Shown here: in pieces, positions 1-6,007 of the stretch
Position numbering within the stretch: the stretch's first letter is position 1
Layout of the letters: every line of letters starts with the position of its first letter
Assembly (NCBI GenBank): GCA_947454695.1
Contig: CANGMW010000140.1
Coordinates: forward strand, 1 to 6,702
Length of the DNA stretch: 6,702 bases
DNA from: Comamonadaceae bacterium
Lineage (GTDB): Bacteria > Pseudomonadota > Gammaproteobacteria > Burkholderiales > Burkholderiaceae_C
Reading direction: 5' to 3'
Position numbers and translations under genes: made by a program
Notes under the pieces: model-generated
Databases searched by the model: none
Seen by the model: the letters and a program-made list of their open reading frames with translations, nothing else
Told to the model about the DNA's origin: nothing

Positions 1-1
1 C

Positions 2-316
2 GTGTTCGGCGTGCACGGCGTGGGCGGTATCCTGGGTGCTTTGTTGACCGGCGTGTTCAACTCACCGGCTCTGGGTGGCCCCAGCTTCGTGGGTGACTGG
101 GTCACGGCTGCTGCTGTGGCACCGGCTGATTATTCGATCATGGCCCAAGTGCTGGTCCAAGCCAAAGCGGTGTTGATCACTGTAGTCTGGTCAGCGGTGG
201 TGTCCTACATCTCCTTCAAGCTGGTTGACCTGACCATCGGTTTGCGTGTCAAGGAAGAAGAAGAGCGCGAAGGTCTGGACATCAGTTCACACGGCGAGAG
301 CGCATACAACCGCTAA
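2..316 (+). CDS. amtB: Ammonium transporter Amt/AmtB, C-terminal part (5' end outside window)
   Basis: This is the last 104 codons of an ammonium channel, an inner-membrane trimer that conducts ammonia/ammonium into the cell. The reading frame is open at the left edge, so the GTG at position 2 is an internal valine and not a start. The segment FGVHGVGG at the beginning holds the second histidine of the family's pore-lining twin-His pair (codon 14-16). Two hydrophobic stretches follow, roughly residues 6-22 and 48-77. The cytoplasmic tail reads GLRVKEEEEREGLDISSHGESAYNR and matches the conserved Amt C-terminus, which in known members contacts the PII protein GlnK. Regulation by a PII protein is therefore likely, and a glnK gene could lie upstream outside the window. 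The TAA stop is followed by an intrinsic terminator about 70 bases downstream. Identification as Amt is secure; the choice between amt and amtB as name is convention. Confidence 0.95.
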   Translation: MFGVHGVGGILGALLTGVFNSPALGGPSFVGDWVTAAAVAPADYSIMAQVLVQAKAVLITVVWSAVVSYISFKLVDLTIGLRVKEEEEREGLDISSHGESAYNR

Positions 317-384
317 AGAGCAACGGACAGTCGTCGCGCAACCGGCGGCTGTTCCCAAGCAAGAGAGAAGTCTCCTCTGGTTTT

Positions 385-419
385 AGCCCGCAAGAGCCCC
401 GGCTCCTGCGGGCTTTTTT
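385..419 (+). terminator. Rho-independent terminator after the ammonium transporter gene
   Basis: The arms AGCCCGCA (385-392) and TGCGGGCT (407-414) pair perfectly. The stem continues inward after one A-C mismatch with GAGC against GCTC and closes on a four-base loop. A run of six T (414-419) follows directly on the + strand. This is a textbook intrinsic terminator and separates the amt transcript from the next gene cluster. Confidence 0.9.
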
Positions 420-441
420 CATGTCCGCAGCCCGTGCGCTC

Positions 442-456
442 AGTGCACAATGCACT
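442..456. repeat. Short inverted repeat upstream of the epimerase gene
   Basis: The sequence AGTGCA-CAA-TGCACT has perfect 6-base arms around a 3-base spacer. It lies between the amt terminator and the ribosome binding site of the epimerase gene, where a promoter or operator would be expected. It could be a binding site for a dimeric regulator, or chance. No clear -35/-10 pair is visible beside it. Confidence 0.35.
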
Positions 457-460
457 CCAC

Positions 461-465
461 AGGAG
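461..465 (+). promoter_or_regulatory. Ribosome binding site AGGAG that fixes the start at 474
   Basis: AGGAG ends 8 bases before the ATG at 474. An in-frame ATG at 450 lies upstream of this site and inside the inverted repeat, with no Shine-Dalgarno sequence of its own. The site therefore favours 474 as the true start. It is the clearest ribosome binding site in the window. Confidence 0.7.
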
Positions 466-473
466 CATGTGGC

Positions 474-1334
474 ATGACGACATCGATCGCTTTGAACAGT
501 GGACCCTTGCGGTGTGAGATCCGCCCCGATCTGGGCGGCTGCATCGCCGCCTTGTGGTGGGGGGATGTGCCGGTGCTGCGTTCCACGCCGGCCGCGCAGC
601 TGAACGCTGTGCGACTGGCCGGCAGCTACCCGCTGGTGCCGTACTCCAATCGCGTGGCTCAAGCCCAGCTGGTGTGGGCAGGAACCAGTCACCCGCTCAT
701 CAAAAACCACCCGGTCGAGCCCCACGCCATTCACGGCGTGGGCTGGCAGCGGCCTTGGGAAGTGTTGGACACCTCCGACGCATTTGCCTTGCTGTCCTAC
801 GAACACCGCCCCGACGCCTCCTGGCCCTTTGCATTTGATTGCTCGCAGGCGTTTCGGCTCAGTGCCGATGCCTTGGAGCTCACCATCAGCCTCACCAACC
901 AATCTGCCCAAGAGGCGCCGGTCGGCTTGGGTTGGCACCCCTACTTTGTCAGACACCCGGGCAGTCACATCGAGTTTGCGGCGAGCGGGCGCTGGGAAAT
1001 GGGCGACGACCAACTGCCCACGCACCGCAGCGCCGTGAGCGGGCTGGATGCAGATTGCGAGGGCCTGTCTATTGACCACTGCTTTGACGGCTGGACGGGT
1101 GATGTGCACTTGCGCAGCGAGGCCGTGAACGTGCGGGTGCGCTCCAACCTGTCCCGTCTGGTGGTGTTCACCCGCACGGACCGCGAGCACATTGCCATCG
1201 AACCAGTCAGCCATGTCAACAACGCCATCAACCTGATGCAGACCACGGGCCTGTCGGCGCAGGCGCTGGGCTTGCAAGTGCTCGCGCCCGGACAAACTTT
1301 GTCGGCTGAAATGAGCATCCAGGTGAGCCGTTAA
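474..1334 (+). CDS. Aldose 1-epimerase (mutarotase) family protein
   Basis: The 286-residue product belongs to the galactose mutarotase-like fold, whose members interconvert alpha and beta anomers of free sugars in the cytoplasm. Visible family marks are SYPLVPYSNR at 51-60 (substrate-site Asn-Arg), PHAIHGVGW at 83-91 with His87, GWHPYF at 153-158 with His155 as likely catalytic acid, and IAIEPVSHVNNAIN at 240-253 with Glu243 as likely catalytic base. All expected catalytic residues are present and length is normal for the short bacterial (YphB/YeaD-like) branch. The start at 474 is chosen because AGGAG lies 8 bases upstream. There is no signal peptide. The gene sits 10 bases before glcE and probably shares its transcript, though a sugar epimerase has no known role in glycolate oxidation. 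The actual sugar substrate cannot be told from sequence; some members act on sugar phosphates. Confidence 0.88.
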   Translation: MTTSIALNSGPLRCEIRPDLGGCIAALWWGDVPVLRSTPAAQLNAVRLAGSYPLVPYSNRVAQAQLVWAGTSHPLIKNHPVEPHAIHGVGWQRPWEVLDTSDAFALLSYEHRPDASWPFAFDCSQAFRLSADALELTISLTNQSAQEAPVGLGWHPYFVRHPGSHIEFAASGRWEMGDDQLPTHRSAVSGLDADCEGLSIDHCFDGWTGDVHLRSEAVNVRVRSNLSRLVVFTRTDREHIAIEPVSHVNNAINLMQTTGLSAQALGLQVLAPGQTLSAEMSIQVSR

Positions 1335-1344
1335 TATCTAGCCC

Positions 1345-2412
1345 ATGGATCCCGCACTGAACCAACTCACCGATCGCGTGCGCGCGGCTGCCGCGCAGGG
1401 CCACGCCTTGCGTTTGCGCGGCGGCGGCACCAAAGATTTTTATGGCCAGTCCCTGCAAGGCGAGGTGCTGGACACGCGCGCCTTGAGCGGCATCTTGAGC
1501 TACGAGCCCAGTGAGCTGGTCGTGACTGTGCGCGCGGGCACACCGCTGGCTGAGCTGGAAGCCGCCTTGGCTGAGTGCGGCCAGATGCTGCCTTTTGAGC
1601 CGCCGCATTTTGGCGCGGGTGCCACCGTGGGCGGCATGGTGGCCAGCGGCCTGGCCGGCCCGGCGCGCGGCGCTGTGGGCAGCGTGCGCGACTACATCCT
1701 GGGCGTGGAGATGCTCAACGGCCAAGCCGAGTTGCTGACCTTTGGCGGCCAAGTGATGAAAAACGTCGCGGGCTACGACGTCTCTCGCCTGATGGCCGGC
1801 AGCTTGGGGACGCTGGGGGTGCTGGTCAATGTGTCAATCAAAGTGTTGCCCAAGGCCGTGGCCGAGAGCACGCTGGTGTTTGAAATGGATGAAGCGCAGG
1901 CGCTGTCCCAACTCAACCGCTGGGGCGCACAGCCTTTGCCCATCAATGCCTCCTGCTGGCATGACGGCGCCTTGCATGTGCGGCTGCGGGGCGCGCAGGC
2001 GGCTGTGGCCGCGGCCTACCGGACCATGGGCGGCCGATTGACGGACCAGGCCGGCAGCGCGTTCTGGCAAGCCTTGCGCGAACAAACCGCACCATTTTTT
2101 GCGCTCGCACCCGGTGAATCACTGGTGCGCCTGAGCCTGCCCGACACCACGCCGCCCGTGCAGCAAGGCGCCACCTTGATCGAATGGGGCGGGGCGCAAC
2201 GTTGGCTCAAGTTACCTCAAACCGCGCTGACCTCTGTGCGTGCGAGCTTGGCTTCGCGTGGCGGCCATGTCAGTGTGTTTCGCAGTGACGACAAGTCGGC
2301 GGCTAGGCTGGCGCCACTGTCACCTGCCATGGCGCGTATCCATCGCGAACTGAAAAAACAATTTGACCCGGCAGGCATTTTTAATCCCGGCCGTCTCTAC
2401 CCCGACTTCTGA
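1345..2412 (+). CDS. glcE: Glycolate oxidase FAD-binding subunit GlcE
   Basis: GlcE is one of three subunits (GlcD, GlcE, GlcF) of the membrane-associated glycolate oxidase that converts glycolate to glyoxylate and feeds electrons to the respiratory chain. The 355-residue length matches E. coli GlcE (about 350). The N-terminal half is a PCMH-type FAD-binding domain: LRGGGTKDFYG at 24-34, GATVGGMVASGLAGPARGA at 92-110, RDYILGVEMLNG at 115-126 and VMKNVAGYDVSRLMAGSLGTLG at 137-158, the last being typical of GlcE. The protein ends KKQFDPAGIFNPGRLYPDF, the usual C-terminus of this oxidase family. It lacks the long C-terminal FAD-oxidase domain of GlcD. The ATG at 1345 follows the epimerase stop by 10 bases; no strong Shine-Dalgarno is seen, so translation may be coupled. 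The glcF gene starts 13 bases after its stop. Confidence 0.95.
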   Translation: MDPALNQLTDRVRAAAAQGHALRLRGGGTKDFYGQSLQGEVLDTRALSGILSYEPSELVVTVRAGTPLAELEAALAECGQMLPFEPPHFGAGATVGGMVASGLAGPARGAVGSVRDYILGVEMLNGQAELLTFGGQVMKNVAGYDVSRLMAGSLGTLGVLVNVSIKVLPKAVAESTLVFEMDEAQALSQLNRWGAQPLPINASCWHDGALHVRLRGAQAAVAAAYRTMGGRLTDQAGSAFWQALREQTAPFFALAPGESLVRLSLPDTTPPVQQGATLIEWGGAQRWLKLPQTALTSVRASLASRGGHVSVFRSDDKSAARLAPLSPAMARIHRELKKQFDPAGIFNPGRLYPDF

Positions 2413-2425
2413 TAACGCCTCGCCG

Positions 2426-3646
2426 ATGCAAACCCACCTCGCACCCGAATACCAGCACAGCGCCGACGGCCAGGCCGCAGAAGCCATCCTGCGCAAATGC
2501 GTGCACTGCGGTTTTTGCACCGCCACCTGCCCCACCTACCAGCTGCTGGGCGATGAGCTGGACGGGCCGCGCGGACGCATCTACCTCATCAAGCAGGTGC
2601 TCGAAGGCGAAACGCCTACCCGCAAAACGCAAACCCACTTAGACCGGTGCCTCACCTGCCGTAATTGCGAAAGCACCTGCCCCTCCGGCGTGGACTATGG
2701 CCATCTGGTGGATATCGGGCGCAAGCTGGTCGATGCGCAAGTCAAGCGACCCCTGGGTGAGCGGCTGCTGCGCTGGGCACTCAAAGAAGGGCTGACCTCC
2801 AAGCTGTTTACCCCGGCCATGAAGCTGGGCCAGCTCGTGCGCCCGCTCTTGCCCGCCAGCCTCAAAAACAAGGTGCCTGCGCCGCAGCGGGCCGGTCATT
2901 GGCCTGTGCGCCGCCACACCCGGCGCGTGCTCATGCTGGCCGGATGTGTGCAGCCCGCCATGGCACCCAATATCAACAGCGCCACGGCCCGGGTGTTGGA
3001 CGCGGCGGGCCTGCAAGTGGTGGTCGCCGAAAAAGCCGGTTGTTGCGGTGCCGTGAAGTTCCACCTCAACGACCAGGACGGCGCACTGGCGCAAATGCGC
3101 GTCAATATCGACGCCTGGTGGCCGCACATCGAGGCCGGTGTCGAGGCGATTGTGATGAACGCCTCAGGCTGTGGTGTGTCCGTCAAAGCGTATGCCCACC
3201 TGCTGCGCGATGACCCGGTGTACGCGCGCAAGGCTGCGCGCGTTAGCGAACTCACCAAAGACCTGAGCGAGTTGTTGCCCCAGATCAGCGAGGCCTTGCG
3301 CGGTAAGCTGCGGCCTCACAGCCAGCCGGTGATTTTTCACCCACCTTGCACTTTGCAACACGGCCAACAACTGCGCGGCGGCGTGGAGCAACACCTCAAT
3401 GCCTTGGGGTTTGCGGTGCGGGTGAGTAACAACGAGTCGCATCTGTGCTGCGGCTCGGCGGGCACCTACTCCGTGCTCAATCCCCAGCTGGCCTATACCC
3501 TGCGCGACCGCAAACTGGGGCACCTCACGGCCATGGGCCCGCAGGTGATTGTGTCGGCCAATATCGGTTGCATCACCCACTTGCAAAGCGGCACCGAGCT
3601 GCCGGTCAAACATTGGGTGGAGCTGCTCGACGCCGCGCTCATTTAA
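2426..3646 (+). CDS. glcF: Glycolate oxidase iron-sulfur subunit GlcF
   Basis: GlcF is the electron-transfer subunit of glycolate oxidase, passing electrons from the flavin subunits toward the quinone pool. The 406-residue product matches E. coli GlcF (407). Two [4Fe-4S] ferredoxin motifs lie near the N-terminus: CVHCGFCTATCP (Cys25, 28, 31, 35) and CLTCRNCESTCP (Cys75, 78, 81, 85). Two cysteine-rich CCG domains follow: Cys174, Cys206-Cys207 and Cys249, then Cys308, Cys341-Cys342 and Cys382. All cluster and CCG cysteines are present. The ATG at 2426 gives the family-typical start MQTHLAPEYQ; an in-frame TTG at 2363 would extend into glcE and is unlikely. No clear ribosome binding site precedes it, so coupling to glcE translation is plausible. 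The gene ends the + strand cluster; no intrinsic terminator is evident in the 69 bases that follow. Confidence 0.96.
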   Translation: MQTHLAPEYQHSADGQAAEAILRKCVHCGFCTATCPTYQLLGDELDGPRGRIYLIKQVLEGETPTRKTQTHLDRCLTCRNCESTCPSGVDYGHLVDIGRKLVDAQVKRPLGERLLRWALKEGLTSKLFTPAMKLGQLVRPLLPASLKNKVPAPQRAGHWPVRRHTRRVLMLAGCVQPAMAPNINSATARVLDAAGLQVVVAEKAGCCGAVKFHLNDQDGALAQMRVNIDAWWPHIEAGVEAIVMNASGCGVSVKAYAHLLRDDPVYARKAARVSELTKDLSELLPQISEALRGKLRPHSQPVIFHPPCTLQHGQQLRGGVEQHLNALGFAVRVSNNESHLCCGSAGTYSVLNPQLAYTLRDRKLGHLTAMGPQVIVSANIGCITHLQSGTELPVKHWVELLDAALI

Positions 3647-3675
3647 AGCGCTGGTTCTGCGGCAAGCCTTGAATT

Positions 3676-3726
3676 AACTCAGACGCCTCAACTCAGACGC
3701 CTCAACTCAGACGCATTAACTCAGAC
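3676..3726. repeat. 14-base tandem repeat in the convergent gap, reaching into the permease gene end
   Basis: Units begin at 3676, 3690, 3704 and 3718. The first two are identical (AACTCAGACGCCTC), the third is AACTCAGACGCATT, and the fourth keeps AACTCAGAC before running into coding sequence. The first and fourth copies are both preceded by ATT, giving a shared 12-base ATTAACTCAGAC at 3673-3684 and 3715-3726. On the - strand the unit holds CTGAGTTAA, which contains the stop codon of the permease gene. The pattern suggests tandem duplication of that gene's 3' end by slippage. The repeats are direct, so they do not form a terminator hairpin by themselves. Confidence 0.9.
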
Positions 3727-4579
3727 TCGCCCACAGCGCGGCCAGCAACACCAGCGCGCCGCCCAGGAGCGTTTGCAGACTCAGGGTGGCTGCGCCCATG
3801 GCCACGGACGAGCCACTGGCAAACAGCACTTCGGTGAGCATGATGAGCGATGCACTGGTGGCGGCCATGCGCGAGGCGCCGAATTGCAAGCCGGCGTTGC
3901 CCAGCAAAAATCCCAGACTCATGATGCCAATCCACACCAGCCAGTCCGCGCTGGGTGCCGGCGGCGCAAGCGCCAGACCGAAGTGGGTGGCCAGCATGGC
4001 GACCCCCAGCGACAGGAAGGTGCCGCCACTGAACATGGCCAGCATGCGCGCGCCGGGGCCGGCATCATGGAGTTTGCGCAAGAGCACGTTATTGAGCGCA
4101 AAACTCGCGCCGCCAAGCAAGGCCAGCCAGTCGGCGCGGCTCTGAGGAATCGGCCAATTCACTTCGGGAGTTTTCAGCACCACAGCCACGCCCACCAAGG
4201 CCAGGACCAGGCGCGTGAGTGAAGCGGCGCTGGGCTTTTCACCCAACAGCGGCCACGCCAGCAAGACCACCCAAGCGGGCATCAGGTAGAACAAAATCAC
4301 GACCCGCACCACGTCGCCTTCGGTCACCGCCCAGTTGAAGCAGGCATTGCACACGCCGGTGGCGATCATCAACACCCACAGCACCGGTTGCTTTGAAAAG
4401 CCACGCCAGGCGGTGGGGTACATCACCAGCAGCACCAGCAGCGCAATGGCAAAGATAAACGACGTGGCCCACAAGGGGTGCACGCCGTGTTGCTGCAAGA
4501 TGCGAAAAGGCCACCAGGACAGGCCCCACACCAAGGCATTGAAGGTCAAGGCGAAAACGGGCAGCCAGCGGCTCAACAT
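3716..4579 (-). CDS. EamA/DMT-superfamily permease
   Basis: The 287-residue product is an inner-membrane transporter of the drug/metabolite transporter superfamily, with about ten predicted hydrophobic helices arranged as two EamA repeats (roughly residues 6-136 and 150-284). The end of the first repeat shows the typical pattern of a helix with a proline and then an acidic turn, VILFYLMPAWVVLLAWPLLGEKPS at 94-117, with Gly113-Glu114. The second repeat ends LIMLTEVLFASGSSVAMGAATLS, again with the conserved Glu250. The substrate cannot be predicted; family members export amino acids, metabolites or drugs. The ATG at 4579 is preferred because the first helix then starts at once; an in-frame GTG at 4606, only 6 bases after the lplT stop, would add nine residues. 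Neither start has a visible Shine-Dalgarno. The gene lies directly downstream of lplT on the same strand and is probably co-transcribed. Its stop codon lies in the tandem repeat. Confidence 0.88.
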   Translation of the reverse strand: MLSRWLPVFALTFNALVWGLSWWPFRILQQHGVHPLWATSFIFAIALLVLLVMYPTAWRGFSKQPVLWVLMIATGVCNACFNWAVTEGDVVRVVILFYLMPAWVVLLAWPLLGEKPSAASLTRLVLALVGVAVVLKTPEVNWPIPQSRADWLALLGGASFALNNVLLRKLHDAGPGARMLAMFSGGTFLSLGVAMLATHFGLALAPPAPSADWLVWIGIMSLGFLLGNAGLQFGASRMAATSASLIMLTEVLFASGSSVAMGAATLSLQTLLGGALVLLAALWASLS

Positions 4580-4612
4580 GGGGAACGCAATAAGTTGGGA
4601 CGCCACGCGGGC

Positions 4613-5887
4613 TTAGCCGTGGCTGGTGTCGTTGCGTGCGATTGACAGCAAGTGGTCCACCACGGCTTTGTGGTGAATGCAGTTGTGCGCATGCCAGCGC
4701 TGGATAAGCCACATGAATCCGGCCACCACCACACCAAAAGCGGTGATGGCGCCAAAGGGCGACAAACCCAAGCCGGTGGACAGGCTGTAGAAGCCACCCA
4801 GCAACAAAATGCAAGCTTGCTCGTTGAAGTTTTGCACGGCAATCGAGCGACCCGCGCCCATGAGGTTATGGCCGCGGTGTTGCAGCAAGGCGTTCATGGG
4901 CACCACTAAAAAGCCACCCAGACCGCCCAGCAAAATCAGGAAGGGCGCAGCCAGCCAGACATCGGTGATGAAGTTGAGCAGGATCACCAACAAACCCATG
5001 GCAATGCCCAGGGGCATCACGCGGGTGGCGTTTTCCAGTTTCATGCGCATGGACGCGACCACCGCACCTACGGCGGTGCCGATGGCCACAATGCCGACCA
5101 GCGAAGACGCCTGGGTCACGCTGTAGCCCAAGGCCGCTGAGGCCCAAGCCAAAACAATGAAACGCAGGTTGCCGCTCACACCCCAAAACAGCGTGGTGGT
5201 CGCCAGTGAGATTTGACCCAAGCGGTCACGCCACAGGCGCGAGTTGCAGGACAGGAAGTCAGAAATCAGGTTAACTTCCATCTTGCGCATGGCCACCCCG
5301 GTGTGCGGAATGCGGGAATTGAACCAGGCAGCCAGCAGGTAGACAAAAATCAAAACGCTGATCGCGGCTTCCGGTGCGGTGTCAATGGAGGTGGTGAATA
5401 TCGGGAAGTCCACTGACAGCAAGGCTGTCGACACGGAGTGGCCGACCAGTTGGCCACCCAGCAACACCCCCAAAATGATGGAGGCGATGGTGAGGCCTTC
5501 AATCCAGCCGTTGGCCTTGACCAACTGCGAGGCCGGCAGCAACTCGGTGAGGATGCCGTACTTGGCGGGCGAATAGGCTGCAGCGCCCAAACCAACGATC
5601 GCGTACGCCATCAGCGGGTGCGTGCCAAACAGCATCATCAGGCAGCCGACAATTTTGATGGTGTTGCTGATGAGCATGACCTGACCCTTGGGCCGCGAGT
5701 CTGCAAAAGCGCCCACGAAAGGCGCCAGCACCACATAAAACAAGGCGAACATGGGCACCAGCGCTGCTTGCTGCCATTCGGGTGCGCCACTGCTGCGTAG
5801 CAATTGAACCGCGCCCACGAACAAGGCGTTGTCGGCCAGCGAGCTGAAAAACTGCGCTGACATGATGGTGAAAAAACCGCGTTTCAT
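4613..5887 (-). CDS. lplT: Lysophospholipid transporter LplT (major facilitator superfamily)
   Basis: LplT flips lysophospholipids such as lysophosphatidylethanolamine across the inner membrane so that they can be re-acylated. The 424-residue product starts MKRGFFTIMSAQFFSSLADNALF, which is characteristic of LplT. Further marks are GAFADSRPKGQVM at 59-71 (loop 2-3 motif of the superfamily) and AKYGILTELLPASQLVKANGWIEG at 108-131, the LplT signature region. About twelve hydrophobic helices can be traced, with a longer hydrophilic middle loop near residues 190-225. E. coli LplT has 397 residues. The ATG at 5887 is preferred by family N-terminus over an in-frame ATG at 5944; AAGGG lies 14 bases upstream, farther than usual. 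In E. coli lplT is followed by aas, the acyltransferase partner; here the next gene is an EamA permease instead. It is divergent from alr. Confidence 0.92.
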   Translation of the reverse strand: MKRGFFTIMSAQFFSSLADNALFVGAVQLLRSSGAPEWQQAALVPMFALFYVVLAPFVGAFADSRPKGQVMLISNTIKIVGCLMMLFGTHPLMAYAIVGLGAAAYSPAKYGILTELLPASQLVKANGWIEGLTIASIILGVLLGGQLVGHSVSTALLSVDFPIFTTSIDTAPEAAISVLIFVYLLAAWFNSRIPHTGVAMRKMEVNLISDFLSCNSRLWRDRLGQISLATTTLFWGVSGNLRFIVLAWASAALGYSVTQASSLVGIVAIGTAVGAVVASMRMKLENATRVMPLGIAMGLLVILLNFITDVWLAAPFLILLGGLGGFLVVPMNALLQHRGHNLMGAGRSIAVQNFNEQACILLLGGFYSLSTGLGLSPFGAITAFGVVVAGFMWLIQRWHAHNCIHHKAVVDHLLSIARNDTSHG

Positions 5888-5901
5888 TGGCGACAGACAA
5901 G

Positions 5902-5912
5902 CCCTTAAAGGG
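5902..5912. repeat. Short palindrome in the lplT leader
   Basis: CCCTT-A-AAGGG is a perfect inverted repeat with 5-base arms, 14 bases upstream of the lplT start. On the - strand one arm provides AAGGG, a possible if distant Shine-Dalgarno. It may be a small operator, a leader element, or chance. Confidence 0.3.
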
Positions 5913-5933
5913 AAAGCGACATGCAGAGGTACA

Positions 5934-5962
5934 TGGAAATCCAAGCGACAACGGGTTATAGC
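5934..5962 (+). promoter_or_regulatory. Weak candidate sigma-70 promoter for alr
   Basis: TGGAAA (5934-5939) and TATAGC (5957-5962) are separated by 17 bases and each match 4 of 6 consensus positions. Transcription would begin near 5969, leaving a leader of about 40 bases before the ATG at 6008. The match is weak and purely positional. Confidence 0.25.
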
Positions 5963-5963
5963 A
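5955..5963 (-). promoter_or_regulatory. Candidate extended -10 promoter for lplT
   Basis: The - strand reads TGC-TATAAC, an extended -10 element with 5 of 6 matches to TATAAT. No good -35 lies at normal spacing, which extended -10 promoters tolerate. Transcription would start near 5948, giving a leader of about 60 bases before the ATG at 5887. It overlaps the alr -10 candidate on the opposite strand. Confidence 0.35.
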
Positions 5964-6007
5964 TGCTCAGCAATGTCAGAATCGGGGGCAAGCGCATTTC
6001 ACACACC

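Noticed and set aside
282..1295. A 337-codon open frame on the - strand opposite the epimerase gene
   Set aside because: Its translation is rich in Arg, His, Gln and Gly with no recognisable motif, and it overlaps a + strand gene with intact catalytic residues. It is a typical antisense shadow in GC-rich DNA.
1228..1752. A 174-codon - strand open frame across the epimerase-glcE junction
   Set aside because: It has low-complexity Ala/His/Gln-rich composition and no family motif, and lies antisense to well-supported GlcE FAD-binding sequence.
2639..3127. A 162-codon - strand open frame inside glcF
   Set aside because: It is antisense to the glcF stretch covering the second iron-sulfur motif and first CCG domain, and its translation resembles no protein family.
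3647..3715. Possible bidirectional terminator between the convergent glcF and permease genes
   Set aside because: Only a four-pair stem without a T-run could be drawn, and the repeats here are direct and not inverted.
4239..4814. A 191-codon - strand open frame spanning the lplT-permease junction
   Set aside because: It shares the strand but is out of frame with two strongly supported membrane proteins; its translation lacks coherent helices.
5963..6007. Upstream in-frame ATG of alr, adding 15 residues
   Set aside because: The extension resembles no alanine racemase N-terminus and overlaps the promoter candidates; 6008 gives the family-typical start.
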